A DNA stretch of 34,793 nt from Prevotella sp. (GTDB lineage Bacteria > Bacteroidota > Bacteroidia > Bacteroidales > Bacteroidaceae). The translations under genes were made by a program, and so were the position numbers. Below are positions 21,623 through 29,338 of the stretch, piece after piece. Location of the stretch: NCBI GenBank assembly GCA_016291085.1, contig JAEEVW010000037.1, positions 1 to 34,793 on the forward strand, in the 5' to 3' direction. The notes under the pieces were generated by a model, which searched no databases, was not told the origin of the DNA, and saw only the letters and a program-made list of their open reading frames with translations. The stretch's first letter is position 1. Every line of letters begins with the position of its first letter.

Positions 21623-24073
21623 GTGTCACGAAGTTTTCCCATCCGCCAGGGCATTTTGCTCATTTGCTGTCTGCTCATGCCGATAGCAGCAAAATCATTA
21701 GGTGATCCCGATAGGATTTTTATTTCATACGATGCTTCGAACGGACTGGCTGACAACAGCGCGCAATCCATCAAGTGTACCAAAACGGGGCGTATGGTGA
21801 TCTCGACCATCGGACACATCAATTTCTACGATGGAGACGCCTTCGTACATATTGATCCGGGAACGGAGAACGCTTTCCCATTGCCCAAATACAATGGACA
21901 TTATCATCTCTATTTTGACCGCCATCACCACCTGTGGGTGAAGGACAAAAGGCAGGTGACCTGTGTGGATCTCACCATTGAGCGCTTTACGAAGAACGTG
22001 GGTGCTATCATCAAGGATATGGGTATGACCAAGCAGGTCGATGACATGTTTGGCGACATCAATAACGACATGTGGTTTCTGTCAGGCAATACTCTTTACG
22101 GAACTGACGTCCACAAGGAATTCAAAATCCGTCATGCTGCGGAACTTCAAGATGTTGACGTGTATAACCATAAGCTCCACCTGCAGTTCTATGCCAATGG
22201 CATCGTCTCCGTCTACGATATGGAGAAAGACCGTTTCCTTTGCGATATTCCCGCCTTTACGGGTCCTGACACCTTGCGATATGATGCTTCGTCGGTGATC
22301 TTACCCGACAGCAACATCTATTACCAGATTCGCAATGGTGAAAAGGAGTCTGTCCTGTTGCGTCTCGACATCGAGAAGCGCCAGTGGACACAGCTCATGA
22401 CACTGCCTTACCACCTGAACAACATGGTGAAGAAGGACGGAGCACTGTATATCGCATCCGAATACGGTTATTGGGTATATGATGTGACAACAGGCAACAG
22501 TCAGCATATTGAAGGTGTCAAGCTTTCACGTAATCGCCTGCTACAGACCGACATCAACACCATCGCCTTCGACCGTCAGGGAGGCATGTGGCTTGGAACA
22601 GAGCGTCGCGGCATACTCTATTCGCGGCCATTCCGATCGGCTTTCAAGAACTACACATGGGACCAACCTGAGGCCATTGCCTACGAGGCGCTGCTTAACA
22701 AGAATGTACCCGCACAGGTCCAGTTGCCGCGCCACGTCAACTGTCAGTATCGCGACAGTCGCGGCTGGTTGTGGACGGGATTGTATACGGGAATACAGTT
22801 GGATCGTCCAGGTAAAGAAACTGTTCTCATTACTGAAACAGACGGTTTGCGCAATGAAATGATCCACAGCATCATCGAGGACAACGATCATCATATCTGG
22901 GTGGGTACGAGCTTTGGTGTTTCGCAATTGGAAATCATAGACGGGAAAGTCGGCCACATCGAGACCTACATCCAATCGGACAATGTACCTAACGAGTCGT
23001 TCGTCAATGGTCGCGCCATGAAGCAGGCTGACGGCACTATCATCATGCAACAGCTCGACCATATCGTGGTCTTCAACCCCAAGAATCTGCTTCAAGACAG
23101 CTTACGCAGTTTCAAGTTGGCTCCCAAATTGGTTCGTCTGATGGTCAATGGTCACCAGATAGAGCCGCGAAAGGAACTCGAGGGTAGGATGGTCATCGAC
23201 AAAGCCCTCTCACGCCTGTGGGAAATCAAAGTCGACTACGATCAGAACACACTATCGCTGGTCTTTTCAGGTCTGAACTTTGCACGTCCCATTCAGACCT
23301 TCTACCGTGTCCGCGTGAAGGGACTGTTCAACGACTGGCGCACATACTCCTATACCAATTCCAACGGAATGGTCGATCCCCGTGGACTCTTGCATCTGCA
23401 GCTGTCAGCCCTGAAGCCTGGCAAGTATTGTGTCGAAGTTCAGGTGTCGATGGACCCCGATCACTTTGAAATGCGCCCGTACCATTGGGACATCTTTGTC
23501 GACGAGCCTTGGTGGCGCACGACGGGCATTTACCTGCTATTGGGACTGGTGTTCTTGTTACTGATTATTGCCAACATGGTATTCTATAGTAAGAACACAC
23601 ATTTGGCTATGTTGCGCAACAACAAGGAAAACGACATCCTCCGGCGTATCAGTAATTATGTGAAACGCTGTGACGATCTTCATGACGAGGTGTTGTCGCC
23701 AACCATTTCTTCGGATCATGCTGATGACTTGCAACAAGAAAACAAGGATTTCACAGATGCCATGCTCGTTATCGTTCCTTATGTGCATGCACACCATGAT
23801 GGTCAGTTGTCCATGCAGAAACTGGCGGAACTGACGGGTATGGATGTTGCAAAGCTCTTCGAACTGTTGTCGACGAACTTCTATCAGAATCCCCGTCTGA
23901 TGGTAGGTAAACTTCGTGTGCTGGAAGCTGCCGAGATGTTACGGAAGACGGATAAGACTATTGCGCAGATTGCCGACGAACTGAAGTTTGTCAGTCCCAG
24001 CTACTTCATTGCTTCATTCTATCACCAGTATCGGCAGACTCCACAGGATTATCGTAACTCTACTGCCCGATAA
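21623..24073 (+). CDS. Membrane-spanning propeller/Y_Y_Y/AraC transcription regulator without kinase
   Basis: 816 residues; GTG at 21623 is chosen because it yields a signal peptide (MSRSFPIRQGILLICCLLMP). The periplasmic part carries two-component-regulator propeller repeats (ISYDASNGLADNSAQSI, GGMWLGTERRGILYS, GWLWTGLYTGIQL, HHIWVGTSFGVSQL). A Y_Y_Y beta-sandwich follows at about 537-622, then a membrane helix at about 634-660. After a cytoplasmic linker, an AraC-type helix-turn-helix occupies about 731-815 (LSMQKLAELTGMDVAKLFEL, TIAQIADELKFVSPSYFIASFYHQY). Hybrid two-component systems of Bacteroides have kinase and receiver domains between helix and AraC part; here they are absent. It probably senses a periplasmic ligand and binds DNA while in the membrane. 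Its 3' end overlaps the DUF5103 gene by 25 bases. Confidence 0.88.
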   Translation: MSRSFPIRQGILLICCLLMPIAAKSLGDPDRIFISYDASNGLADNSAQSIKCTKTGRMVISTIGHINFYDGDAFVHIDPGTENAFPLPKYNGHYHLYFDRHHHLWVKDKRQVTCVDLTIERFTKNVGAIIKDMGMTKQVDDMFGDINNDMWFLSGNTLYGTDVHKEFKIRHAAELQDVDVYNHKLHLQFYANGIVSVYDMEKDRFLCDIPAFTGPDTLRYDASSVILPDSNIYYQIRNGEKESVLLRLDIEKRQWTQLMTLPYHLNNMVKKDGALYIASEYGYWVYDVTTGNSQHIEGVKLSRNRLLQTDINTIAFDRQGGMWLGTERRGILYSRPFRSAFKNYTWDQPEAIAYEALLNKNVPAQVQLPRHVNCQYRDSRGWLWTGLYTGIQLDRPGKETVLITETDGLRNEMIHSIIEDNDHHIWVGTSFGVSQLEIIDGKVGHIETYIQSDNVPNESFVNGRAMKQADGTIIMQQLDHIVVFNPKNLLQDSLRSFKLAPKLVRLMVNGHQIEPRKELEGRMVIDKALSRLWEIKVDYDQNTLSLVFSGLNFARPIQTFYRVRVKGLFNDWRTYSYTNSNGMVDPRGLLHLQLSALKPGKYCVEVQVSMDPDHFEMRPYHWDIFVDEPWWRTTGIYLLLGLVFLLLIIANMVFYSKNTHLAMLRNNKENDILRRISNYVKRCDDLHDEVLSPTISSDHADDLQQENKDFTDAMLVIVPYVHAHHDGQLSMQKLAELTGMDVAKLFELLSTNFYQNPRLMVGKLRVLEAAEMLRKTDKTIAQIADELKFVSPSYFIASFYHQYRQTPQDYRNSTAR

Positions 24074-25266
24074 CCCACCAGGCGCCATGTTCGCGCGCCC
24101 GTTCCTTTATAATATACCATTGCCTGGTAACGGTTCACCGTCTGGAAGAAACTGCCTTCCGAAGGCGGTAAATTGCCGTCGCCGTCCAGAAACTGGTACG
24201 AGTAGTAGCCCTGTTTCTGCATGATTCGCGCCTTGTAACGCTCCGTCTCGTTGTCGTATTGCATGCGATAGTGTTCGCGTTCGCTGTCGGTGGTCCACTG
24301 TCCGTTGATGTAGATGTCGCCTTCGTAGGGAACAGCCAGCTCGTAGTTCACCCACACGTAGTCGCACGTATAGTCTATCTCGCGGTTTTCGCTGTTACGG
24401 ATGACGAAGGCCCCTTGCGCTGAAACGTCCGTCAGATAGTGCTTCCTGGCCGTTGCGGTGAAGGGCCATGCCTCGTAGTTCTGACCATTCCACTCCATGC
24501 GGTCCAGTCCCATCGTCGTGTGGCTCACGTCCAGCATCTCGAACTTATGGTATTCGTTGCCGGCATCGAAGACGAGCGCCTTGTTGTGTTCCCACGCCAG
24601 TCCCTGGGCATTGATGAAGTTGGGACGCACGTTGTGGCGGGCATTGTCCTCGCGCCAGTTTTGCATCACGACGGTGCGTATCTCCTCGTCGACATTATTG
24701 ATGCGGACGTTGTTGTATTTCAGCGTCATCGACACCTGTTGGTGGCTTTGGTTGTGGTCAATGTCGGTATTCGTCGTCGCGTTCAGGCCGATGCTCATCA
24801 GCGGCTCTACCACGTAGAACTCCACTTCCAGCACGCGTTCGTTATCCAAGTCCTCGTCAAGTACCGTCAGCCGGTAGTTGCCGCTCAGCTTCAGCCGGCA
24901 GCGGTCGTTGGGAATGGTCAGCCAGTAGTGGGTGTACATCACGGTGGTGTTGATGCTGTTCTGATAGTCGTCAATAGGGTTGTCGTTGAATCCCACCAGC
25001 CAGTCGCTCTCAAAAATGTCGTCGGACACCGTCCAGTCGGCCTCGCAGTGTTCCAGGTGATACACGAAGCGGTGGTAGTCGTGCGACAGTTCGTCGAACC
25101 CTATTCTGAGCCTGTCGCCACTGCCCAGTTCCATCACGGGACGATTCCTCCAGTCGCCGTTCACCATGCTGGTCAGCGAACGGACATTCTCCACGTAGAT
25201 TCTGTTGCCTGCCACGCTCGCAAGGGTCGTCAAAAACAGGCTGACAAGGATGACTATTTGCTTCAT
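24049..25266 (-). CDS. DUF5103 type IX secretion system plug-type protein
   Basis: 405 residues from ATG 25266 (MKQIVILVSLFLTTLASVAG signal peptide); an earlier in-frame ATG at 25305 would precede the -7 box and is unlikely. The mature part begins NRIYVENVRSLTSMVNGDW, continues with MELGSGDRLRIGFDELSHDYHRFVYHLEHCEADW, and ends with EGDIYINGQWTTDSE and QGYYSYQFLDGDG. This is the DUF5103 family, whose studied member plugs the SprA translocon of the type IX secretion system. Other T9SS genes are not in the window. The mRNA may be leaderless, because TAAATTTG ends 5 bases before the ATG. Its end overlaps the AraC regulator gene by 25 bases. Confidence 0.88.
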   Translation of the reverse strand: MKQIVILVSLFLTTLASVAGNRIYVENVRSLTSMVNGDWRNRPVMELGSGDRLRIGFDELSHDYHRFVYHLEHCEADWTVSDDIFESDWLVGFNDNPIDDYQNSINTTVMYTHYWLTIPNDRCRLKLSGNYRLTVLDEDLDNERVLEVEFYVVEPLMSIGLNATTNTDIDHNQSHQQVSMTLKYNNVRINNVDEEIRTVVMQNWREDNARHNVRPNFINAQGLAWEHNKALVFDAGNEYHKFEMLDVSHTTMGLDRMEWNGQNYEAWPFTATARKHYLTDVSAQGAFVIRNSENREIDYTCDYVWVNYELAVPYEGDIYINGQWTTDSEREHYRMQYDNETERYKARIMQKQGYYSYQFLDGDGNLPPSEGSFFQTVNRYQAMVYYKGTGARTWRLVGYRAVELR

Positions 25267-25271
25267 GGCTG

Positions 25272-25279
25272 CAAATTTA
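25272..25279 (-). promoter_or_regulatory. -7 box of DUF5103 gene
   Basis: TAAATTTG on the minus strand, then CAGCC and the ATG at 25266. GTTGG lies at about the right spacing (20 bases) for a weak -33 box. The geometry suggests a leaderless mRNA. Confidence 0.5.
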
Positions 25280-25330
25280 AACATTTTATTTGAGTTGACC
25301 AACATGAAAACAAAAATAAACTTAATTTAT

Positions 25331-25361
25331 TTTGTAATTTTGACAATTTTACGTACCTTTG
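25331..25361 (+). promoter_or_regulatory. Promoter of gyrA
   Basis: TTTG at 25331-25334, 19 bases, TACCTTTG at 25354-25361. It gives a leader of about 110 bases that ends in an AAATTGT tandem tract (25453-25474) just before the ATG at 25481. No riboswitch fold is evident in the leader. Confidence 0.8.
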
Positions 25362-25480
25362 TACGCTAATTGAAAACAGCGAAAATGCGCTGACGGGCTT
25401 AAAAATGGCCTTAAACGCGAAAATCGCAAAAAATGGCTAGGAGAATTGAAATAGTAAATTGTAAATTGTAAATTGATTAG

Positions 25481-28027
25481 ATGGATCAGACATTTGACAA
25501 CGACAGAATTGTAAAAATCAACATTGAAGAGGAGATGAAGTCCTCTTACATCGACTACTCGATGTCGGTGATTGTGGCCCGTGCACTTCCTGATGTGCGC
25601 GACGGCTTCAAGCCCGTTCATCGCCGTATCCTCTACGGTATGATGGGCATCAACAACGTTTCAACGCAACCTTATAAGAAGTGTGCCCGCGTCGTCGGTG
25701 AGGTGCTGGGTAAGTATCACCCTCACGGCGACTCGTCAGTATATGGTGCCTTGGTGCGTATGGCCCAGGAGTGGAACATGCGCTACACGCTGGTCGACGG
25801 TCAGGGTAACTTTGGTTCCGTAGACGGTGACTCGCCTGCTGCCATGCGTTACACCGAGTGCCGCCTGTCGAAGATGGGTGAGCACATCATGGACGACCTG
25901 GAGAAGGAGACCGTCGATATGGTCAACAACTTCGACGACTCGCTGGTTGAGCCCAGCGTGATGCCCACGAAGATTCCCAACCTGCTGGTGAACGGTGGTA
26001 ACGGTATTGCCGTAGGTATGGCGACGAACATGCCCACTCATAACCTGAGCGAGGTCATCGACGGCTGCTGTGCCTATATCGACAATCCTGACATCGATAC
26101 CGACGGACTGATGCAGTACATCCCCGGTCCCGATTTCCCCACGGGAGCCTATATCTATGGACTCGCTGGCGTACGCGATGCCTACGAGACGGGTAGGGGA
26201 CGTATCGTCATGCGTGCGAAGGCTGAGATCGAGACTACCGAGACCCACGACAAGATTGTAGTCACCGAGATTCCTTACGGTGTCAACAAGGCCGACCTCG
26301 TGAAGTATATCGCCGATCTGGCCAACGAGCACAAGATTGAGGGCGTGGCCAATGTCAACGACGAATCGGGCCGTCAGGGCATGCGTATCGTGGTCGACTG
26401 CAAGCGCGACGCCAACGCCAATGTGCTGTTGAACAAACTCTTCAAGATGACAGCCCTACAGAGCTCATTCTCAGTGAATAACATCGCTTTGGTCAAGGGC
26501 CGTCCCCGTCTGCTTTCACTCAAGGAATGCGTGAAATATTTCGTCGAGCACCGTCACGACGTCACCATCCGCCGCACGCAGTACGACCTGAAGAAAGCCC
26601 AGGAGCGTGCACACATCCTCGAAGGATTGATCATCGCTGTGAACAATATCGACGAGGTGGTTCACATCATCCGCAACAGCAAGACTCCCAGCGACGCCCA
26701 GCGTAACTTGGAGGCTCGCTTCAATCTGGACGAGCTGCAGTCGAAGGCCATCGTCGATATGCGTCTCTCGCAGCTCACAGGTCTGCGTGTCGATCAGCTC
26801 CACCAGGAGTACGACGACCTGATGAAACTCATTGCCGAATTGCAGGAGATTCTCGACAATCCCGAGCGCTGCAAGGAAGTGATGAAGAACGACCTGCTCG
26901 AGGTGAAGGAGAAGTATGGCGACGAGCGCCGCACGGAGATCATCCCCTTCGACCACGAGTTCAACGCCGAGGACTTCTATCCCGACGATCCTGTGGTCAT
27001 CACCATCTCGCACATGGGTTACATCAAGCGCACCCATCTCGACGAGTTCCACGAGCAGGGCAGGGGAGGCGTCGGTGCCAAGGCCGCCCGTCATCGCGAC
27101 AACGACTTCACCGAGTATATCTATCCTGCCACCATGCACAACACGCTGCTCTTCTTCACACAGAAGGGACGCTGCTACTGGCAGAAGTGCTACGAGATTC
27201 CCGAGGGCGACAAGAACGCGAAGGGCCGTGCCATTCAGAATATGCTGAACATCGAGCCCGACGACGCCATCAATGCCGTGCTGCGCATCAAGAACTTCAA
27301 CGACGAAGAGTTCCTGAAGTCGCACTACGTCATGTTTGCCACCAAGCAGGGTGTCATCAAGAAAACACGCCTCGACCAGTATAAGAACGTGCGTGCTGCC
27401 GGTGTTCGCGCCATCAATATCAACGAGGGCGACGAGGTGGTAGGCGTTCGTCTGACCAACGGCCACAACGAGATTCTGCTGGCCAACCGCAACGGTCGTG
27501 CCGTACGCTTCGACGAGAACGACGTCCGCTCCATGGGCCGTGTCTCTACGGGTGTCATCGGTATGCGCCTCGACGGTGGCGACGACGAAGTGGTAGGCAT
27601 GGTTTGCGTCAACGATCCCAACGTCGAGACCATCATGGTTGTCTCTGAGAATGGCTACGGCAAGCGCTCCGACGTCGACGACTATCGCAAGACCGCTCGT
27701 GGTGCCAAGGGTGTCAAGACGCTGGCCATCACCGAGAAGACGGGCCGTCTGGTTGCCATCAAGGTGGTTACCGACGAGAACGACCTCATGATCATCAATA
27801 AGTCGGGTATCCTCATCCGTCTGAAGGTGGCCGATGTCCGCGTCATGGGTCGTGCTACGCAGGGTGTCCGCCTCATCAACCTCACCAAGAAGAACGACAC
27901 CATCGCCAGCGTCTGCAAGGTCATGCACTCGCAGGCCGAGGATGAAGATGTCGAAGAGGCCGAGGTGCTCAACGAGGAAGTCGACGATCCCGAGACCCCC
28001 GATACCCCCGTCATCGATGTAGAATAA
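25481..28027 (+). CDS. gyrA: DNA gyrase subunit A
   Basis: 848 residues, full length. It cuts and rejoins DNA to introduce negative supercoils with GyrB. The breakage-reunion domain opens SYIDYSMSVIVARALPDVRDG; the catalytic Tyr is in AAMRYTE. The quinolone region reads HPHGDSSVYGALVRMAQ, with Ser at the Escherichia coli 83 equivalent and Gly at the 87 equivalent, normal for the phylum. The C-terminal beta-pinwheel has six blade motifs, with a GyrA-box-like QGRGGVG at about residue 525 instead of QRRGGKG. An acidic tail ends the protein. It is followed 33 bases later by the TPR gene without a terminator, so the two are probably cotranscribed. Confidence 0.97.
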   Translation: MDQTFDNDRIVKINIEEEMKSSYIDYSMSVIVARALPDVRDGFKPVHRRILYGMMGINNVSTQPYKKCARVVGEVLGKYHPHGDSSVYGALVRMAQEWNMRYTLVDGQGNFGSVDGDSPAAMRYTECRLSKMGEHIMDDLEKETVDMVNNFDDSLVEPSVMPTKIPNLLVNGGNGIAVGMATNMPTHNLSEVIDGCCAYIDNPDIDTDGLMQYIPGPDFPTGAYIYGLAGVRDAYETGRGRIVMRAKAEIETTETHDKIVVTEIPYGVNKADLVKYIADLANEHKIEGVANVNDESGRQGMRIVVDCKRDANANVLLNKLFKMTALQSSFSVNNIALVKGRPRLLSLKECVKYFVEHRHDVTIRRTQYDLKKAQERAHILEGLIIAVNNIDEVVHIIRNSKTPSDAQRNLEARFNLDELQSKAIVDMRLSQLTGLRVDQLHQEYDDLMKLIAELQEILDNPERCKEVMKNDLLEVKEKYGDERRTEIIPFDHEFNAEDFYPDDPVVITISHMGYIKRTHLDEFHEQGRGGVGAKAARHRDNDFTEYIYPATMHNTLLFFTQKGRCYWQKCYEIPEGDKNAKGRAIQNMLNIEPDDAINAVLRIKNFNDEEFLKSHYVMFATKQGVIKKTRLDQYKNVRAAGVRAININEGDEVVGVRLTNGHNEILLANRNGRAVRFDENDVRSMGRVSTGVIGMRLDGGDDEVVGMVCVNDPNVETIMVVSENGYGKRSDVDDYRKTARGAKGVKTLAITEKTGRLVAIKVVTDENDLMIINKSGILIRLKVADVRVMGRATQGVRLINLTKKNDTIASVCKVMHSQAEDEDVEEAEVLNEEVDDPETPDTPVIDVE

Positions 28028-28060
28028 ATATAATAATGTTTAACCAATAAAGAAAGACTT

Positions 28061-29278
28061 ATGAAAAAAGTTATGTTGATGGCAATCGCACTCATGGCAA
28101 GCACCATGACCTTTGCCGGTAAGAGTGATGCCCTGAAAGCTATCACCAAGTGTAAGGACTATGCTGAAGCAGCCCAGCTGCTACAGAGCAGCCTCGGTCA
28201 GCTGGCCGACAATGCCGAGAAGGCAGAGGCTTATAACCACCTCGTTGACCTGGCTATGTCCAAGGTTCAGAACGAGACGGGTACCATCGCTGAGAACCAG
28301 CTTGCCGTCCAGATGGGACAGGGCAAGGAGAAGGCCTACGACACCCTCGGACTGGCCAACGGCATCTGCAATGCCATCGAGGCTGCCATCGAGTGCAACA
28401 AGTACGACCAGTTGCCCGATGCCAAGGGTAAGGTGAAGCCCCGTTTCGCTGAGAAGAATGCCCAGCGCGTATGGGCCGTTCGTCCCAACCTGGTGAACAT
28501 TGGCCAGCAGGCTGCTGCTAACGGCCAGGAGGCTAACGTGCTGAAGTTCTGGGGTGCATTCATCGACTCTGCCGAAGATCCCTTCTTCGCTGCCCAGAAC
28601 CACGATGCCGAGAAAGAGTACATCGGTCAGGTGGCTTTCTTCGCAGGCCGCTATGCCTGGCAGGCTAAGGAGATTGATCGTGCCAACAAGTATTTCGAGG
28701 TTGCCAAGCGCGACCCCGAGCAGAAGGCCGAGGCTTTCAACTTCCAGCTCTATGCCATGCGCAACAACCTGAAGACCCGTGAGGACTCTGTAGGCTATGT
28801 CAACTACCTGAAGCAGCTCTACGAGACCGAGCCCGAGAACGACATGATTATCGACGGCATCAACGGCATGTACGAAGGCATGAAGGACAAGGCTGCTCAG
28901 ACGGCATTCCTCGATGCTCACCTGGCCAAGTATCCCAACTCGTTCACCGCACTGGCCAACAAGGGTCTGCTCGCCATGAACGAGAACAATGCCGAGGAGG
29001 GTGCCAAGTGGCTCCGCAAGGCCAGCGAGGCTAAGCCCGACAACGCTGTCGTCTGGACCTATCTGGGTGTTTGCCTCAACGTGCTCGCTGCCAACGCTAC
29101 CGACAATGCCACTGGCATGAAGTTCTTCGACGAGGCTATCGTTGCCTTCGACAAGGCCAAGGAGCTCGACCCCGACCGTGCACAGGCCAACTGGGGCTAC
29201 AACCGCTACCAGGCATACTACGGCCGCTATGGTGAGGACGATCCCAAGACCAAGGCTGCCGAAGCCGACATGAAGTAA
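28061..29278 (+). CDS. Exported TPR-repeat protein downstream of gyrA
   Basis: 405 residues. The signal peptide is MKKVMLMAIALMASTMTFA, cut before GKSDALKAIT. The rest is helical pairs with TPR spacing (RYAWQAKEIDRANKYFEVAKRD, ALANKGLLAMNENNAEEGAKWLRKASEAKPDN, FFDEAIVAFDKAKELDPDRAQANWGYN). A periplasmic scaffold or lipoprotein-like partner role is usual for such proteins, but nothing specific can be assigned. Codon use is strongly biased, like gyrA and pfp, suggesting high expression. It shares the gyrA transcript in all likelihood and ends before a strong two-way hairpin. Confidence 0.88.
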   Translation: MKKVMLMAIALMASTMTFAGKSDALKAITKCKDYAEAAQLLQSSLGQLADNAEKAEAYNHLVDLAMSKVQNETGTIAENQLAVQMGQGKEKAYDTLGLANGICNAIEAAIECNKYDQLPDAKGKVKPRFAEKNAQRVWAVRPNLVNIGQQAAANGQEANVLKFWGAFIDSAEDPFFAAQNHDAEKEYIGQVAFFAGRYAWQAKEIDRANKYFEVAKRDPEQKAEAFNFQLYAMRNNLKTREDSVGYVNYLKQLYETEPENDMIIDGINGMYEGMKDKAAQTAFLDAHLAKYPNSFTALANKGLLAMNENNAEEGAKWLRKASEAKPDNAVVWTYLGVCLNVLAANATDNATGMKFFDEAIVAFDKAKELDPDRAQANWGYNRYQAYYGRYGEDDPKTKAAEADMK

Positions 29279-29301
29279 TTTTCGGTACCGTAATATGATC
29301 A

Positions 29302-29332
29302 AAGAAGCCTGGGCAAATTGCTCAGGCTTCTT
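29302..29332. terminator. Two-way terminator between TPR and DUF3987 genes
   Basis: AAGAAGCCTGGGC pairs with GCTCAGGCTTCTT around a 5-base loop AAATT (13 pairs, one G-T). T-rich sequence follows on the plus side and an A-rich run precedes it, so it can stop both converging transcripts. Confidence 0.88.
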
Positions 29333-29338
29333 CAATTT

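Noticed and set aside
26516..27928. Long minus-strand open frame (470 codons) opposite gyrA, and similar ones opposite nadC, the TPR gene and the DUF3987 gene.
   Set aside because: Antisense shadows of strongly biased codon use; no signal peptide, motif or promoter supports them.
25481..28027. Gly at the GyrA position equal to Asp87 of Escherichia coli as quinolone resistance.
   Set aside because: GDSSVYGALVRMAQ is, to my knowledge, the normal sequence of the phylum, and Ser is kept at the 83 equivalent.
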